A DNA stretch of 45,207 nt from Akkermansiaceae bacterium UBA3385 (lineage in GTDB: Bacteria; Verrucomicrobiota; Verrucomicrobiia; Verrucomicrobiales; Akkermansiaceae), in NCBI GenBank assembly GCA_002358905.1, contig DEPT01000011.1, positions 1 to 45,207 of the forward strand. Direction: 5' to 3'. Position numbers and translations under genes: made by a program. Below, one piece after another: positions 24,204 through 31,742 of this stretch. Under the pieces are notes generated by a model. It had not been told where the DNA came from. It saw nothing but the letters and a program-made list of their open reading frames with translations, and made no database searches. Each line of letters begins with the position of its first letter. The first letter of the stretch is position 1.

Positions 24204-25252
24204 TCTGTAATAGCTGCAGCGTTGATGTTGACTACCGGCAGGTTTATCTGCATATCGCCCAACCACTCGAGGGTGGTTGTGGTGATGAAGATTTGAGCAT
24301 CCGTAGGCAGAACATTCAGCAAAGCTCGCCGCCGGGTTGTGTCGAGTTCTCCGAAAATATCATCAATGAGAAGGATAGGCGCTTTACCTGTTTCTTCCTG
24401 CAGCATGCCTCCTTGTGCCATTTGCAGAGCAATTGCAAGTGTGCGCTGCTGGCCTTCGGAGGCAAATTCTGCAGCAGCCATGTTTTCGATGAACAAGGAA
24501 AAGTCATCCCTGTGCGGACCCACTGTCGTGTGCCCCATCCGTATATCTGTATCCATCGAGGCCTCCATGGCTTCTTCCAGGTTTTCGCTGCAGGAAGGAT
24601 TGTAGGCCAGCCGTACGTGTTCGATGCCTGCGGAGATGCTGCGGTGGTAATGGGCAACATGGGGCTGCAGCCTCTCAATCAGCTGATGGCGAAGTTGCAT
24701 GAGTATTTCTCCATGCTGGCTCATGAGATGAGCGTAGCTGCGTAAGGTTGCTGCACTACGCCGGGGATTGCGTAGAAGTGCATTCCGGCTCTTCAATGCC
24801 TTGCGATAGGCTTGTAATGCCTGCCGATAGGCCGGGTGCCACTGTGTTCCGAGAAAATCCAGATAGCGTCTGCGGTCCTCACTCGCACCATTCACCAGGT
24901 TCATATCACTGTTGGCAAGCCAGGTCACAGGGTAGGTGTCTGCAAGGAAATCGTTGTAATCTTTTCGCTCTGCACCATTAACATGGAGCTGTAATTTGCG
25001 GGCTTGCCAGAGTAGCCTGCGCGTGCCATCGTGCGTTTCAAGGGAGATGCCGAAACTCTTCTCTCCCTGTTTCACCAGTTTGTCCAGACGGGTAGCCCGG
25101 GGACTGTGTAGTGTGAGAGCAAAACACAGAGATTCCATCAGACTCGTCTTGCCTTGAGCATTTGCTCCCAGCAGCACGGCACCCTCTGCCGGTATGGACC
25201 AGCGGAGGGTGCTGTAACAGCGGAAATTGCTCAGACGCAGAGTGGTGAGCAT
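24200..25252 (-). CDS. recF: DNA replication and repair protein RecF
   Basis: A 350-residue SMC-like ATPase that helps load RecA at gapped DNA with RecO and RecR. It shows the LSNFRCYSTL start, Walker A GANAQGKTS (29-37), ABC signature FASEGQQRTLAIAL and Walker B ILLIDDIFGELD. Length is normal. In many bacteria recF sits beside dnaA-dnaN-gyrB; here it lies downstream of plsC and cmk (39 nt gap), so it is not at the usual origin-proximal locus. A GGAG is present just before the ATG. Confidence 0.95.
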   Translation of the reverse strand: MLTTLRLSNFRCYSTLRWSIPAEGAVLLGANAQGKTSLMESLCFALTLHSPRATRLDKLVKQGEKSFGISLETHDGTRRLLWQARKLQLHVNGAERKDYNDFLADTYPVTWLANSDMNLVNGASEDRRRYLDFLGTQWHPAYRQALQAYRKALKSRNALLRNPRRSAATLRSYAHLMSQHGEILMQLRHQLIERLQPHVAHYHRSISAGIEHVRLAYNPSCSENLEEAMEASMDTDIRMGHTTVGPHRDDFSLFIENMAAAEFASEGQQRTLAIALQMAQGGMLQEETGKAPILLIDDIFGELDTTRRRALLNVLPTDAQIFITTTTLEWLGDMQINLPVVNINAAAITD

Positions 25253-25291
25253 GGGCTCCGTTTAGAATGTTTCAGTCTGAGGTGAGAAAAA

Positions 25292-25918
25292 TCAGACTTC
25301 TGTGGGGAGCGCCCGAATGGCATCCATAATCTTCTTGCCTATCGCGCGCTGGGCATCACGGCCCTTTGCTTTGAGTTCTTCTGGCGTGAACTGAATAGGG
25401 TCGCCCACGGAAAGGGTGATGGGACGGAACTTCAGGCGACTGCTGTGAATGGGCAGACAATCGTATGCGCCTTCAATTCGTACCGGCTGTACGGGCACAT
25501 GAGCAAGCTTGCTCAGAATCAGGCCAATACCGGGCATGGCATCGTGAATCTGACCATCCGGGCAACGGGAACCTTCAGGGAAGATGACGATACGACCACC
25601 ATTTTTCACTGTGCGGAGCACCTGGATGATGCTGGCCGGATCCGGGCGGGTCTGGTCCACCGGAATAGTATTGCAGTGCGGCAGTGCCTGCTTGAGCCCG
25701 GGGGCATCAAACAGAGTCTTGCGTGCCAGGAAGAAAACCTCGTTGCGGTACAGGGAACCTACCAAGGGCGGATCCAGGAAGCTCTGGTGGTTGGCCACAA
25801 TAATGCAGGGACCGTCCTCAATAAGCTTCTCACGGCCGATGACCTTGTAGTTAAAGAAAGACTTGAAGAAGCAGTGTGCGGTACCTCGAATTAACAGGTA
25901 AAGTAATGAGCGGTTCAT
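25292..25918 (-). CDS. plsC: 1-acyl-sn-glycerol-3-phosphate acyltransferase
   Basis: A 208-residue PlsC-family membrane-associated enzyme that acylates lysophosphatidic acid to phosphatidic acid in phospholipid synthesis. The catalytic NHQSFLDP (H-x4-D) motif, the IPVDQTRPD region and the FPEGSRC phosphate-binding motif are clear. The gene starts 21 nt after the cmk stop on the same strand, a pairing common in bacteria (cmk-plsC). A 7-bp inverted repeat (25274-25280 and 25292-25298) overlaps its stop codon and could be a weak attenuator before recF. Confidence 0.93.
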   Translation of the reverse strand: MNRSLLYLLIRGTAHCFFKSFFNYKVIGREKLIEDGPCIIVANHQSFLDPPLVGSLYRNEVFFLARKTLFDAPGLKQALPHCNTIPVDQTRPDPASIIQVLRTVKNGGRIVIFPEGSRCPDGQIHDAMPGIGLILSKLAHVPVQPVRIEGAYDCLPIHSSRLKFRPITLSVGDPIQFTPEELKAKGRDAQRAIGKKIMDAIRALPTEV

Positions 25919-25939
25919 AACAGAGAGCAGGAAAGGGGA

Positions 25940-26581
25940 TTAGCAGGCAAGCTTTGCGCGGATGTCGGCCGCAATGAAGGCGACCACCTGTTCGATGGTC
26001 ATATCTGAGGTGTCCACCAGAAGCGCATCATCTGCTTTCTTGAGCGGAGCACAGGCGCGCTGGGAATCTTTGCGGTCTCGCTCTGCAATGGAATCTGTAA
26101 TGCCTTCCGCAGCGCGACGGGCTGCACGCACTTCCTCGGAAGCGGTAACGAAATATTTGTACTTAGTGTCAGGGAATACAACAGTACCGATATCGCGACC
26201 CTCCATGACAACTGCTTCGCGTGTGTTGTATTCGCGCTGTTTTTCTACCAGCAGGGCACGAACCGAAGGAATGGATGCAATGGCAGATACGTTGTCATTC
26301 GTTGCCTTTTCCGTCAGCTCTGTGGTAAGCACGCGGCCTTCATATACTACGGTAGAGTTTGAGCCATCTTTACCAAAGCTCAGCGGAATTCCGGGAAGAA
26401 GAGCTTCTACTGCAGCTGCATCTGCCGGGTTTACCCCTTGCTGCAGGGTATACCAGGTCACGGCGCGGTACATGGCACCAGTGTTGATGAACGTGTAGCC
26501 AAGCTCTTTTGCAATGAGCTTGGCGACGGTTGATTTACCAGAAGCTGCGGGCCCGTCGATTGCGATGGCTGGAGGATTCAT
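25940..26581 (-). CDS. cmk: Cytidylate kinase
   Basis: A 213-residue (d)CMP kinase that phosphorylates CMP and dCMP with ATP. Motifs: IAIDGPAASGKSTVAK (P-loop), FINTGAMYRAVTW, VVMEGRDIGTVVFPD and the LID segment RKDSQRACAPLKKADDAL. Length is normal. ATG 26581 is used rather than an in-frame codon 20 positions upstream, because the -10 box lies between them. It is first in a cmk-plsC-recF run. Confidence 0.95.
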   Translation of the reverse strand: MNPPAIAIDGPAASGKSTVAKLIAKELGYTFINTGAMYRAVTWYTLQQGVNPADAAAVEALLPGIPLSFGKDGSNSTVVYEGRVLTTELTEKATNDNVSAIASIPSVRALLVEKQREYNTREAVVMEGRDIGTVVFPDTKYKYFVTASEEVRAARRAAEGITDSIAERDRKDSQRACAPLKKADDALLVDTSDMTIEQVVAFIAADIRAKLAC

Positions 26582-26590
26582 ACTGCCGCG

Positions 26591-26619
26591 ATTATAGCTG
26601 TTTTTAGCTTTGATGTCGA
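26591..26619 (-). promoter_or_regulatory. Promoter of cmk-plsC-recF
   Basis: Minus strand: TCGACA (26619-26614), 17-bp spacer, perfect TATAAT (26596-26591), then 9 nt to ATG 26581. A leader of 2-3 nt is expected. Confidence 0.65.
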
Positions 26620-26652
26620 GAAAAAACGCACCCGCTGCCAAAGAGACGGAAA

Positions 26653-26681
26653 ACCGCCCTGCTGATATTCAGCAGGGCGGT
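26653..26681 (-). terminator. Terminator of the FKBP gene
   Basis: A 13-bp perfect stem, ACCGCCCTGCTGA (26653-26665) and TCAGCAGGGCGGT (26669-26681), with a 3-nt loop. On the minus strand it is followed by TTTTCC. It lies 27 nt after the FKBP stop. Confidence 0.85.
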
Positions 26682-26707
26682 GAAAAAGTACTCAAAGTCA
26701 ACGGACT

Positions 26708-27691
26708 TTAGAAAGAGTCAGCCTCAGGAGTGGCAGCCTCTGCTTCTGCCGGAGCGGGCAGGGGCTCTTCGGCTGTTTCTTCAGCGGGAGCCTCTTCGTC
26801 CTGAATCTCGAGACCCTGCTGCTGAAGCTGCTGCAGAATCTCGGGGGGAAGCTGCTGAAGCGAGTTCTCCGTCATCACGGGCTCCGGAGCTTTGGAGATG
26901 GAGTTCAGCGTAATGGTGAAGATAAGCGTGGAGTTGTTGCCAATCGGGGCAGGACCCTGCGGGCCGTATGCCAGTTCAGAAGGAATGCAGACTTCCCAGG
27001 TGGAGCCCACGGGCATGAGCTTCAGGGCCTCTGAGAAACCGGGAACAACGCGGTCAACGGGCATATCAATGGGAGCGGGGCTCTTGTCGAACACTGTTCC
27101 GTCAATAAGCTTGCCTTCGTAGGTCACATTGCACAGGGCACCAGGACCATCGGTCTCAGGATTATACTTGGCGCCTTCACCAGCGGTGATGACGCGGTAG
27201 AGCAAGCCGGAATCGGTCTTGGTCACACCTTCGGCCTTTGCGAATTCTTCCTGGTAAGCCTTGCCTGCAGCCAGGTTTGCTTCAGCCTTGACCTGCTCAC
27301 GCTTCTGCATGGTCATCACAAAGGCGTTCATGCCGTTTTCGATGGCGGCCTGGTCCATGGAGGGCTGCTTGCCTGCAAGGCTGTCGGAAAGCGCCTGGAA
27401 GAAAGCGTCCTTATCGAAATCGTTCACAGACAAAGTGGTGGCGCCAGCGGAAACTTCCTGACCGAAGCGGTAGCCGATGAAGTAGGAGAACGCTTTCTTT
27501 GCGTCATCTTCAGAAACTTCGGAAGGAGCCATGGCGGGGACTCCGGGGAGCGTAGCTTCTGCTGCCACTATTGCTTCAGCGGGAGCAGGAGTTGTTACAG
27601 CAATCTCCTGATTACTCTGGGAGAAACAATAGGTGGTCGTGGCTCCTATAATGGCCAGACCTGCCAGAATCATAATGTACGTCTTCTTCAT
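26708..27691 (-). CDS. FKBP-type peptidyl-prolyl isomerase (FkpA/Mip-like), exported
   Basis: 327 residues. An N-terminal signal sequence (MKKTYIMILAGLAIIGATTTYCFS) is followed by a Pro/Ala-rich linker, then the Mip/FkpA dimerisation helices (about 65-150, KKAFSYFIGYRFGQEVS and a Lys/Glu/Ala-rich helix). An FKBP domain follows (about 160-265) with NVTYEGKLIDGTVFDKS, VVPGFSEALKLMPVGS and IPSELAYGPQG. The C-terminal 60 residues are Gln-, Glu- and Pro-rich, an extension not usual in FkpA. It probably acts as a periplasmic folding catalyst or chaperone. It is a single gene with its own terminator. Confidence 0.92.
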   Translation of the reverse strand: MKKTYIMILAGLAIIGATTTYCFSQSNQEIAVTTPAPAEAIVAAEATLPGVPAMAPSEVSEDDAKKAFSYFIGYRFGQEVSAGATTLSVNDFDKDAFFQALSDSLAGKQPSMDQAAIENGMNAFVMTMQKREQVKAEANLAAGKAYQEEFAKAEGVTKTDSGLLYRVITAGEGAKYNPETDGPGALCNVTYEGKLIDGTVFDKSPAPIDMPVDRVVPGFSEALKLMPVGSTWEVCIPSELAYGPQGPAPIGNNSTLIFTITLNSISKAPEPVMTENSLQQLPPEILQQLQQQGLEIQDEEAPAEETAEEPLPAPAEAEAATPEADSF

Positions 27692-27793
27692 ATACGTGAT
27701 GTACGTTGGTTGGTATGTGTGTACTATGAATACGCGCGAAAGTCAAGAATCTTGCGTGTCCGCATGATATTTGTTGGGGGCATTCACACTGAA

Positions 27794-27827
27794 AAGAGCT
27801 ACTCCTGCCATGGCGGGAGTAGCTCTT
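27794..27827 (-). terminator. Terminator of the GH20 gene
   Basis: Arms 27794-27809 and 27812-27827 pair over 16 bp with one G-T wobble (AAGAGCTACTCCTGCC against GGCGGGAGTAGCTCTT) around a 2-nt centre. On the minus strand the stem is followed by TTTTC. It lies 23 nt beyond the gene's stop codon. Confidence 0.85.
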
Positions 27828-27849
27828 ATATAGATATGGTCAGCTTGAT

Positions 27850-29871
27850 TTATTTGTGCTTGAAGAGAGGAATGAAGGAAATACCCCAGGAGTGGTGTTC
27901 CCCTGCATAAGGCTGTTCAATGACAATGGTGTTTTTACCCTTCTTGAGGGGGAGCTCCGTCGGCTCCTGAGCCCACCATATTTCCTCAATGTCCAACGGC
28001 GATTCAAAGTTCCATGCGTTCCCCGGATGGTTGAATTTACCTGCGTTTCTGTACGAACGCGGATTTCTAATTTCTTTACCGTTAATCCAGATTTTCGTGC
28101 CGGTCTGGGACCATTCTCCATTGCGGGGGACACCAGTCCAGCGGCGGTTGGAGCGGGCCGGGGCATCAAATCCTATCATAAACGGATATTTGCCATCCTT
28201 GTTGACCGTGATATTAGTGGTGGCAATGACCGTGCTACCGGGCTTGGCATTCATGAACATACCAAGATAGCCGGTATCCGGGCGCGTGCGGAAGTAGAGG
28301 TTTGCGCAATAGGCTTTTCGTGCATTATCATTTTTACCGGAGAGGGCGGCTTTGCGAGCTTGTTCCACCTCGGTTGCAGCCAGCGGCCCGGTGACATTCC
28401 ATTCCATTCCGCTTTCATACCACATGGGGAAAGATTCATCTTCGAAGATGCTCTTGCGCAACTTGCCCATGCGGCGTTCAAAGAGAGAATAGGCCTTGCC
28501 AGCTTCCGTTTCCGGGGCTGGCATGTCCAGGGGAAGGGCATCTCCGTTTGCAGCTCCGCCAATCCACGCACGTTCTGCCATCGCCATCATGCCTGGCCAC
28601 ATGGTGCAGAAAGCGGGAATCAGGTCCTTATTGTCCACTTTTCCATCGGGCCAGTAGCAGAGAATGGTACCAAGCTTTTTCTCATCGCCTTGGGCTGAAC
28701 CGCACGGGCGCATGAAGAAGTAGCGGCGTACCAGCATGGCGGGATCCAGAAGATTGGCGTACCCCATGGTGGAGTCGAATGCTCTGCGGGTGATACGCTC
28801 AGGGTTGATGGATTTATCCGCCGTGTTCGGGCCTTCTCCCCAACGCTGTTCGATGGAAGTGTCTGCAACAGGCAGGTCGCGGTTACTGGCCCACTGCACA
28901 GGGATGCGGTTGTGGCTTTGCAGTTTCTTTGTCACCATTCCCACAAACTCTGCCGCATTGGGAATGCGCACTTCATCCGCACCAAAATGCACAATGGGGC
29001 AGATGTCTGCCGGAATTTCCTTGCAGAACTCATCCAGCAGTTTTTCGACAATCTTCATGCCTTCCGGCGTGTGCATCTTGAAGCCGAAAGCTCTTTCGAA
29101 ATAGGCACTGTGGCCGGGCATATCAAGCTCAGGGATGATGGTAATACATCTGTTCTTCGCATATTCGAAAAGTTCGCGAATCTCTGCATAGCTGTATGTG
29201 TCGTTCTTATCGCGGGTGCGGTGTTTCGGGTCATTCAGCTCGGGGTATGCTTTGCACTGTACATGCCAGGCCGGGTAATCTGTCAGGTGCCAGTGGAAGG
29301 TATTGACCTTCAGCTGGGCGGCGAGGTCAATTTCTTTCTTCAGCCGTTCGATTTTACGGAAATTGCGTCCGCAGTCCTGCATATATCCACGGTATTTGAA
29401 TGCAGGCCAGTCTTTGATTGAACAGAGCGGCAGCTCTTTCTGTTTGTGCACCAATTGACGCAGAGTCTGGAGCCCGTAGAAGAAGCCTGCTGTGCTGTTG
29501 GCCTGAATGGTAATGCTTTTTTTCTTGATGGTAAGAACATAGCCTTCTGCAGAGGCTTCGGCATCCAGCATATCGCCAGCTTCTTTAAGTACTACACTCA
29601 GCGTACCGTTTTTTGAACTTTTGATATCGCCCAGCAACCCTTTCCATGCAATTTGAATGGCTTCTTCCTTTGTGCTTTTTCCTTTCAGTTTCCAGCCTTC
29701 AGCGGAGGGAAGTGTCACTGTTTCTTTTTCCCATTTTGCTTCACGAGGAAAAGGAATCAGGGCATTTGGGGCGTCTTCTTCAAGTTTCAGATTGTGCGGG
29801 GATGTCCACTCTGCGAGGACTGTTCCGCAGAATACACACGACAGAACAAGGGAAAGTATTCGTCTTAACAT
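27850..29871 (-). CDS. Secreted beta-N-acetylhexosaminidase (GH20)
   Basis: 673 residues with a signal peptide (MLRRILSLVLSCVFCGTVLA). After an N-terminal GH20b-type domain (to about 155) comes the catalytic TIM barrel with YRGYMQDCGRNF, NTFHWHLTDYPAW, IPELDMPGHS and the Asp-Glu pair 299-300 in VHFGADEV, the residues of substrate-assisted cleavage. A C-terminal beta-rich domain of about 170 residues carries aromatic residues (SNRRWTGVPRNGEW, KIWINGKEI, NAWNFESPLD) suited to sugar contact. It removes terminal GlcNAc or GalNAc from glycans such as mucin. It is divergent from the GH123-type gene, sharing a 119-bp control region. Confidence 0.95.
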   Translation of the reverse strand: MLRRILSLVLSCVFCGTVLAEWTSPHNLKLEEDAPNALIPFPREAKWEKETVTLPSAEGWKLKGKSTKEEAIQIAWKGLLGDIKSSKNGTLSVVLKEAGDMLDAEASAEGYVLTIKKKSITIQANSTAGFFYGLQTLRQLVHKQKELPLCSIKDWPAFKYRGYMQDCGRNFRKIERLKKEIDLAAQLKVNTFHWHLTDYPAWHVQCKAYPELNDPKHRTRDKNDTYSYAEIRELFEYAKNRCITIIPELDMPGHSAYFERAFGFKMHTPEGMKIVEKLLDEFCKEIPADICPIVHFGADEVRIPNAAEFVGMVTKKLQSHNRIPVQWASNRDLPVADTSIEQRWGEGPNTADKSINPERITRRAFDSTMGYANLLDPAMLVRRYFFMRPCGSAQGDEKKLGTILCYWPDGKVDNKDLIPAFCTMWPGMMAMAERAWIGGAANGDALPLDMPAPETEAGKAYSLFERRMGKLRKSIFEDESFPMWYESGMEWNVTGPLAATEVEQARKAALSGKNDNARKAYCANLYFRTRPDTGYLGMFMNAKPGSTVIATTNITVNKDGKYPFMIGFDAPARSNRRWTGVPRNGEWSQTGTKIWINGKEIRNPRSYRNAGKFNHPGNAWNFESPLDIEEIWWAQEPTELPLKKGKNTIVIEQPYAGEHHSWGISFIPLFKHK

Positions 29872-29877
29872 GTTTTT

Positions 29878-29906
29878 ATACTACCAGAGATACCGAGTGC
29901 TTGCAA
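29878..29906 (-). promoter_or_regulatory. Promoter of the GH20 gene
   Basis: Minus strand: TTGCAA (29906-29901), 17-bp spacer, TAGTAT (29883-29878), then 6 nt to ATG 29871. This is a clear leaderless arrangement. Confidence 0.65.
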
Positions 29907-29954
29907 TATGAAAATGCTCCATTGCATCATTGTTCTGGTAGACGCAGTTTCCGG

Positions 29955-29983
29955 TTGTTTATCACCGTTCATTATGGTATATG
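29955..29983 (+). promoter_or_regulatory. Promoter of the GH123-type gene
   Basis: TTGTTT (29955-29960), 17-bp spacer, TATATG (29978-29983), then 7 nt to ATG 29991. The predicted mRNA starts at the start codon. Confidence 0.55.
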
Positions 29984-29990
29984 AGTCAGC

Positions 29991-31733
29991 ATGCAGATTC
30001 CAAAAGCTTCATTACTGATACGTTGTGCTGTGCTGGGTGCCATGCAGGTGGCTTTTGCGCAGAATCCGGCAGATAGACGGCCGGTGTATGATGCCGCTTC
30101 CTTGCTGGGTAATGCGCAGACGGAGCAGGTTGGTGAGCTTCGCATCATGTCTTGTTCTGAGCAGAGGTTGGTTATAGGCAGTCCTTATCCATTTGAGCCT
30201 GGCGTGAAGGAGGGCGTGCTCAAACTGAAGGCGTGGAGAGGTGAGAGATGCAGTACCCAACTTGCAATCTCAACAGAGGGTAAATCTGCAGATTTGTCGG
30301 TTCGTTGTTCGGTTTTGAACCTGAATAGTTCCGAAATTAAGCCAGAGGTTCGTATGGTGCGATATACCAAGGCTGGTCAGGTGGTGACGGCAGATGTAAT
30401 AGGCAATGAAGACAGATGCAAACACGCAGCTGGAGCACATCGCGCTGTATGGTATGAGGTGAATGTGCCTCAGCATGCCGCCCCCGGTGTGTACAGAGGA
30501 ACGATAACGGCTGCCGCTCCAGGTTGTTCCACCGTTGTGCAACATGTGGAGCTGGTAGTGCAGAATGCCATGCTTCCCCAGCCTGCGGAGTGGAAAATTC
30601 ACCTTGATCTCTGGCAACATCCTCAGTCTGTGGCGCGCTGGCATGATGTAGAACCATGGAGCCATGCACATTTTGAAATCATGCGCCCGATTATGAAACG
30701 GCTGGCTGAGGCCGGACAGAAGTGTATCACCTGCACGATTTTAGATGAAGCCTGGAATGGGCAGACTTACGACCGTTTTCCGTCGATGGTAAAATGGATT
30801 CGAGGACTCGATGGGGTGATGCGTTACGATTATTCGAATTTGGACGCATGGATTCATTTCATGCACGATGAAATCGGTATCATGGGGCAGATAAGCTGCT
30901 ATTCCATGTTGCCCTGGCATTTGAAAGTGCTGTATTATGATGAGGCTTCCGGAGAGGAGAAATATATGCATGCGGATCCATCTACTCCGGATTTTGCTTC
31001 TGTTTGGGCTCCATTCCTGCGAGATTTTCACCAGCACATGAAGAACAAAGGATGGGCTGAAAAAACGTGCATTGCTATAGATGAACGCGCAGACCACATG
31101 GTGCGCGAGGCTATGCGTCTGGTAAAGGAAAACGCACCGTCTTTCCGCATTGCTTCTGCTGTGGATAAGCCTTCTGAGCTGACGCGCGAGGTGTATAACA
31201 TATCACCGGTGCTCACTCATGCGGGGTCTACTCTTGGCCCTTTGCTGAGTGAGCGTAAGAATGCAGGAAAAATTACTACTTTTTACGTATGTCTGCATCC
31301 GGCTAAGCCTAATACATTTACAACCTCTATTCCGGCAGAATCTGAATGGATTGGTTTCTTTGCTGCGGCAAACCAGCTGGATGGCTTCCTGCGTTGGGCA
31401 TATAATTCATGGAACAGGAATCCTCTGGAATGCACAGATTTCATCCATTGGCCTACAGGCGATTGTTTCCTCGTTTATCCGGGGAATCGCTCATCCATTC
31501 GTTTTGAACGGCTGCGCGATGGAATTGAAGAGTATGAGAAAATAGCCGTTCTTCGTGCCCGTGCTCAAGAGTCGCCAGCTGCCGCCTCCATAATAGAGAC
31601 GATGAATAAGGAACTGGCAGCACTCTTCACGGTGGAGCGAAGCAAGCAGTCGTACCACGTTCAGGATGTACAGGCGGCGAGGGAAATCGTTGATAAAGCT
31701 TTGAATTCTCTCAATAATCTGCGGCAGGAATAA
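29991..31733 (+). CDS. GH123-type (DUF4091) secreted glycoside hydrolase
   Basis: 580 residues with a signal peptide (residues 1-23, ending VAFAQ). An N-terminal beta-sandwich (about 40-195, with the strand VWYEVNVPQHAAPGVYRGTI typical of DUF4091 proteins) precedes a TIM barrel. The barrel contains WKIHLDLWQHP, an adjacent Asp364-Glu365 pair in CIAIDERADHM, and GFLRWAYNSWNRNPL, as in GH123 N-acetyl-beta-galactosaminidases, which use an Asp-Glu pair. The C-terminal helical part has RFERLRDGIEEYEKIAVLR, a DUF4091 signature. Together with the divergent GH20 it would take terminal GalNAc/GlcNAc from host glycans. The GH123 assignment is by motif; exact specificity is inferred. Confidence 0.85.
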   Translation: MQIPKASLLIRCAVLGAMQVAFAQNPADRRPVYDAASLLGNAQTEQVGELRIMSCSEQRLVIGSPYPFEPGVKEGVLKLKAWRGERCSTQLAISTEGKSADLSVRCSVLNLNSSEIKPEVRMVRYTKAGQVVTADVIGNEDRCKHAAGAHRAVWYEVNVPQHAAPGVYRGTITAAAPGCSTVVQHVELVVQNAMLPQPAEWKIHLDLWQHPQSVARWHDVEPWSHAHFEIMRPIMKRLAEAGQKCITCTILDEAWNGQTYDRFPSMVKWIRGLDGVMRYDYSNLDAWIHFMHDEIGIMGQISCYSMLPWHLKVLYYDEASGEEKYMHADPSTPDFASVWAPFLRDFHQHMKNKGWAEKTCIAIDERADHMVREAMRLVKENAPSFRIASAVDKPSELTREVYNISPVLTHAGSTLGPLLSERKNAGKITTFYVCLHPAKPNTFTTSIPAESEWIGFFAAANQLDGFLRWAYNSWNRNPLECTDFIHWPTGDCFLVYPGNRSSIRFERLRDGIEEYEKIAVLRARAQESPAAASIIETMNKELAALFTVERSKQSYHVQDVQAAREIVDKALNSLNNLRQE

Positions 31734-31742
31734 ATCCTGATA

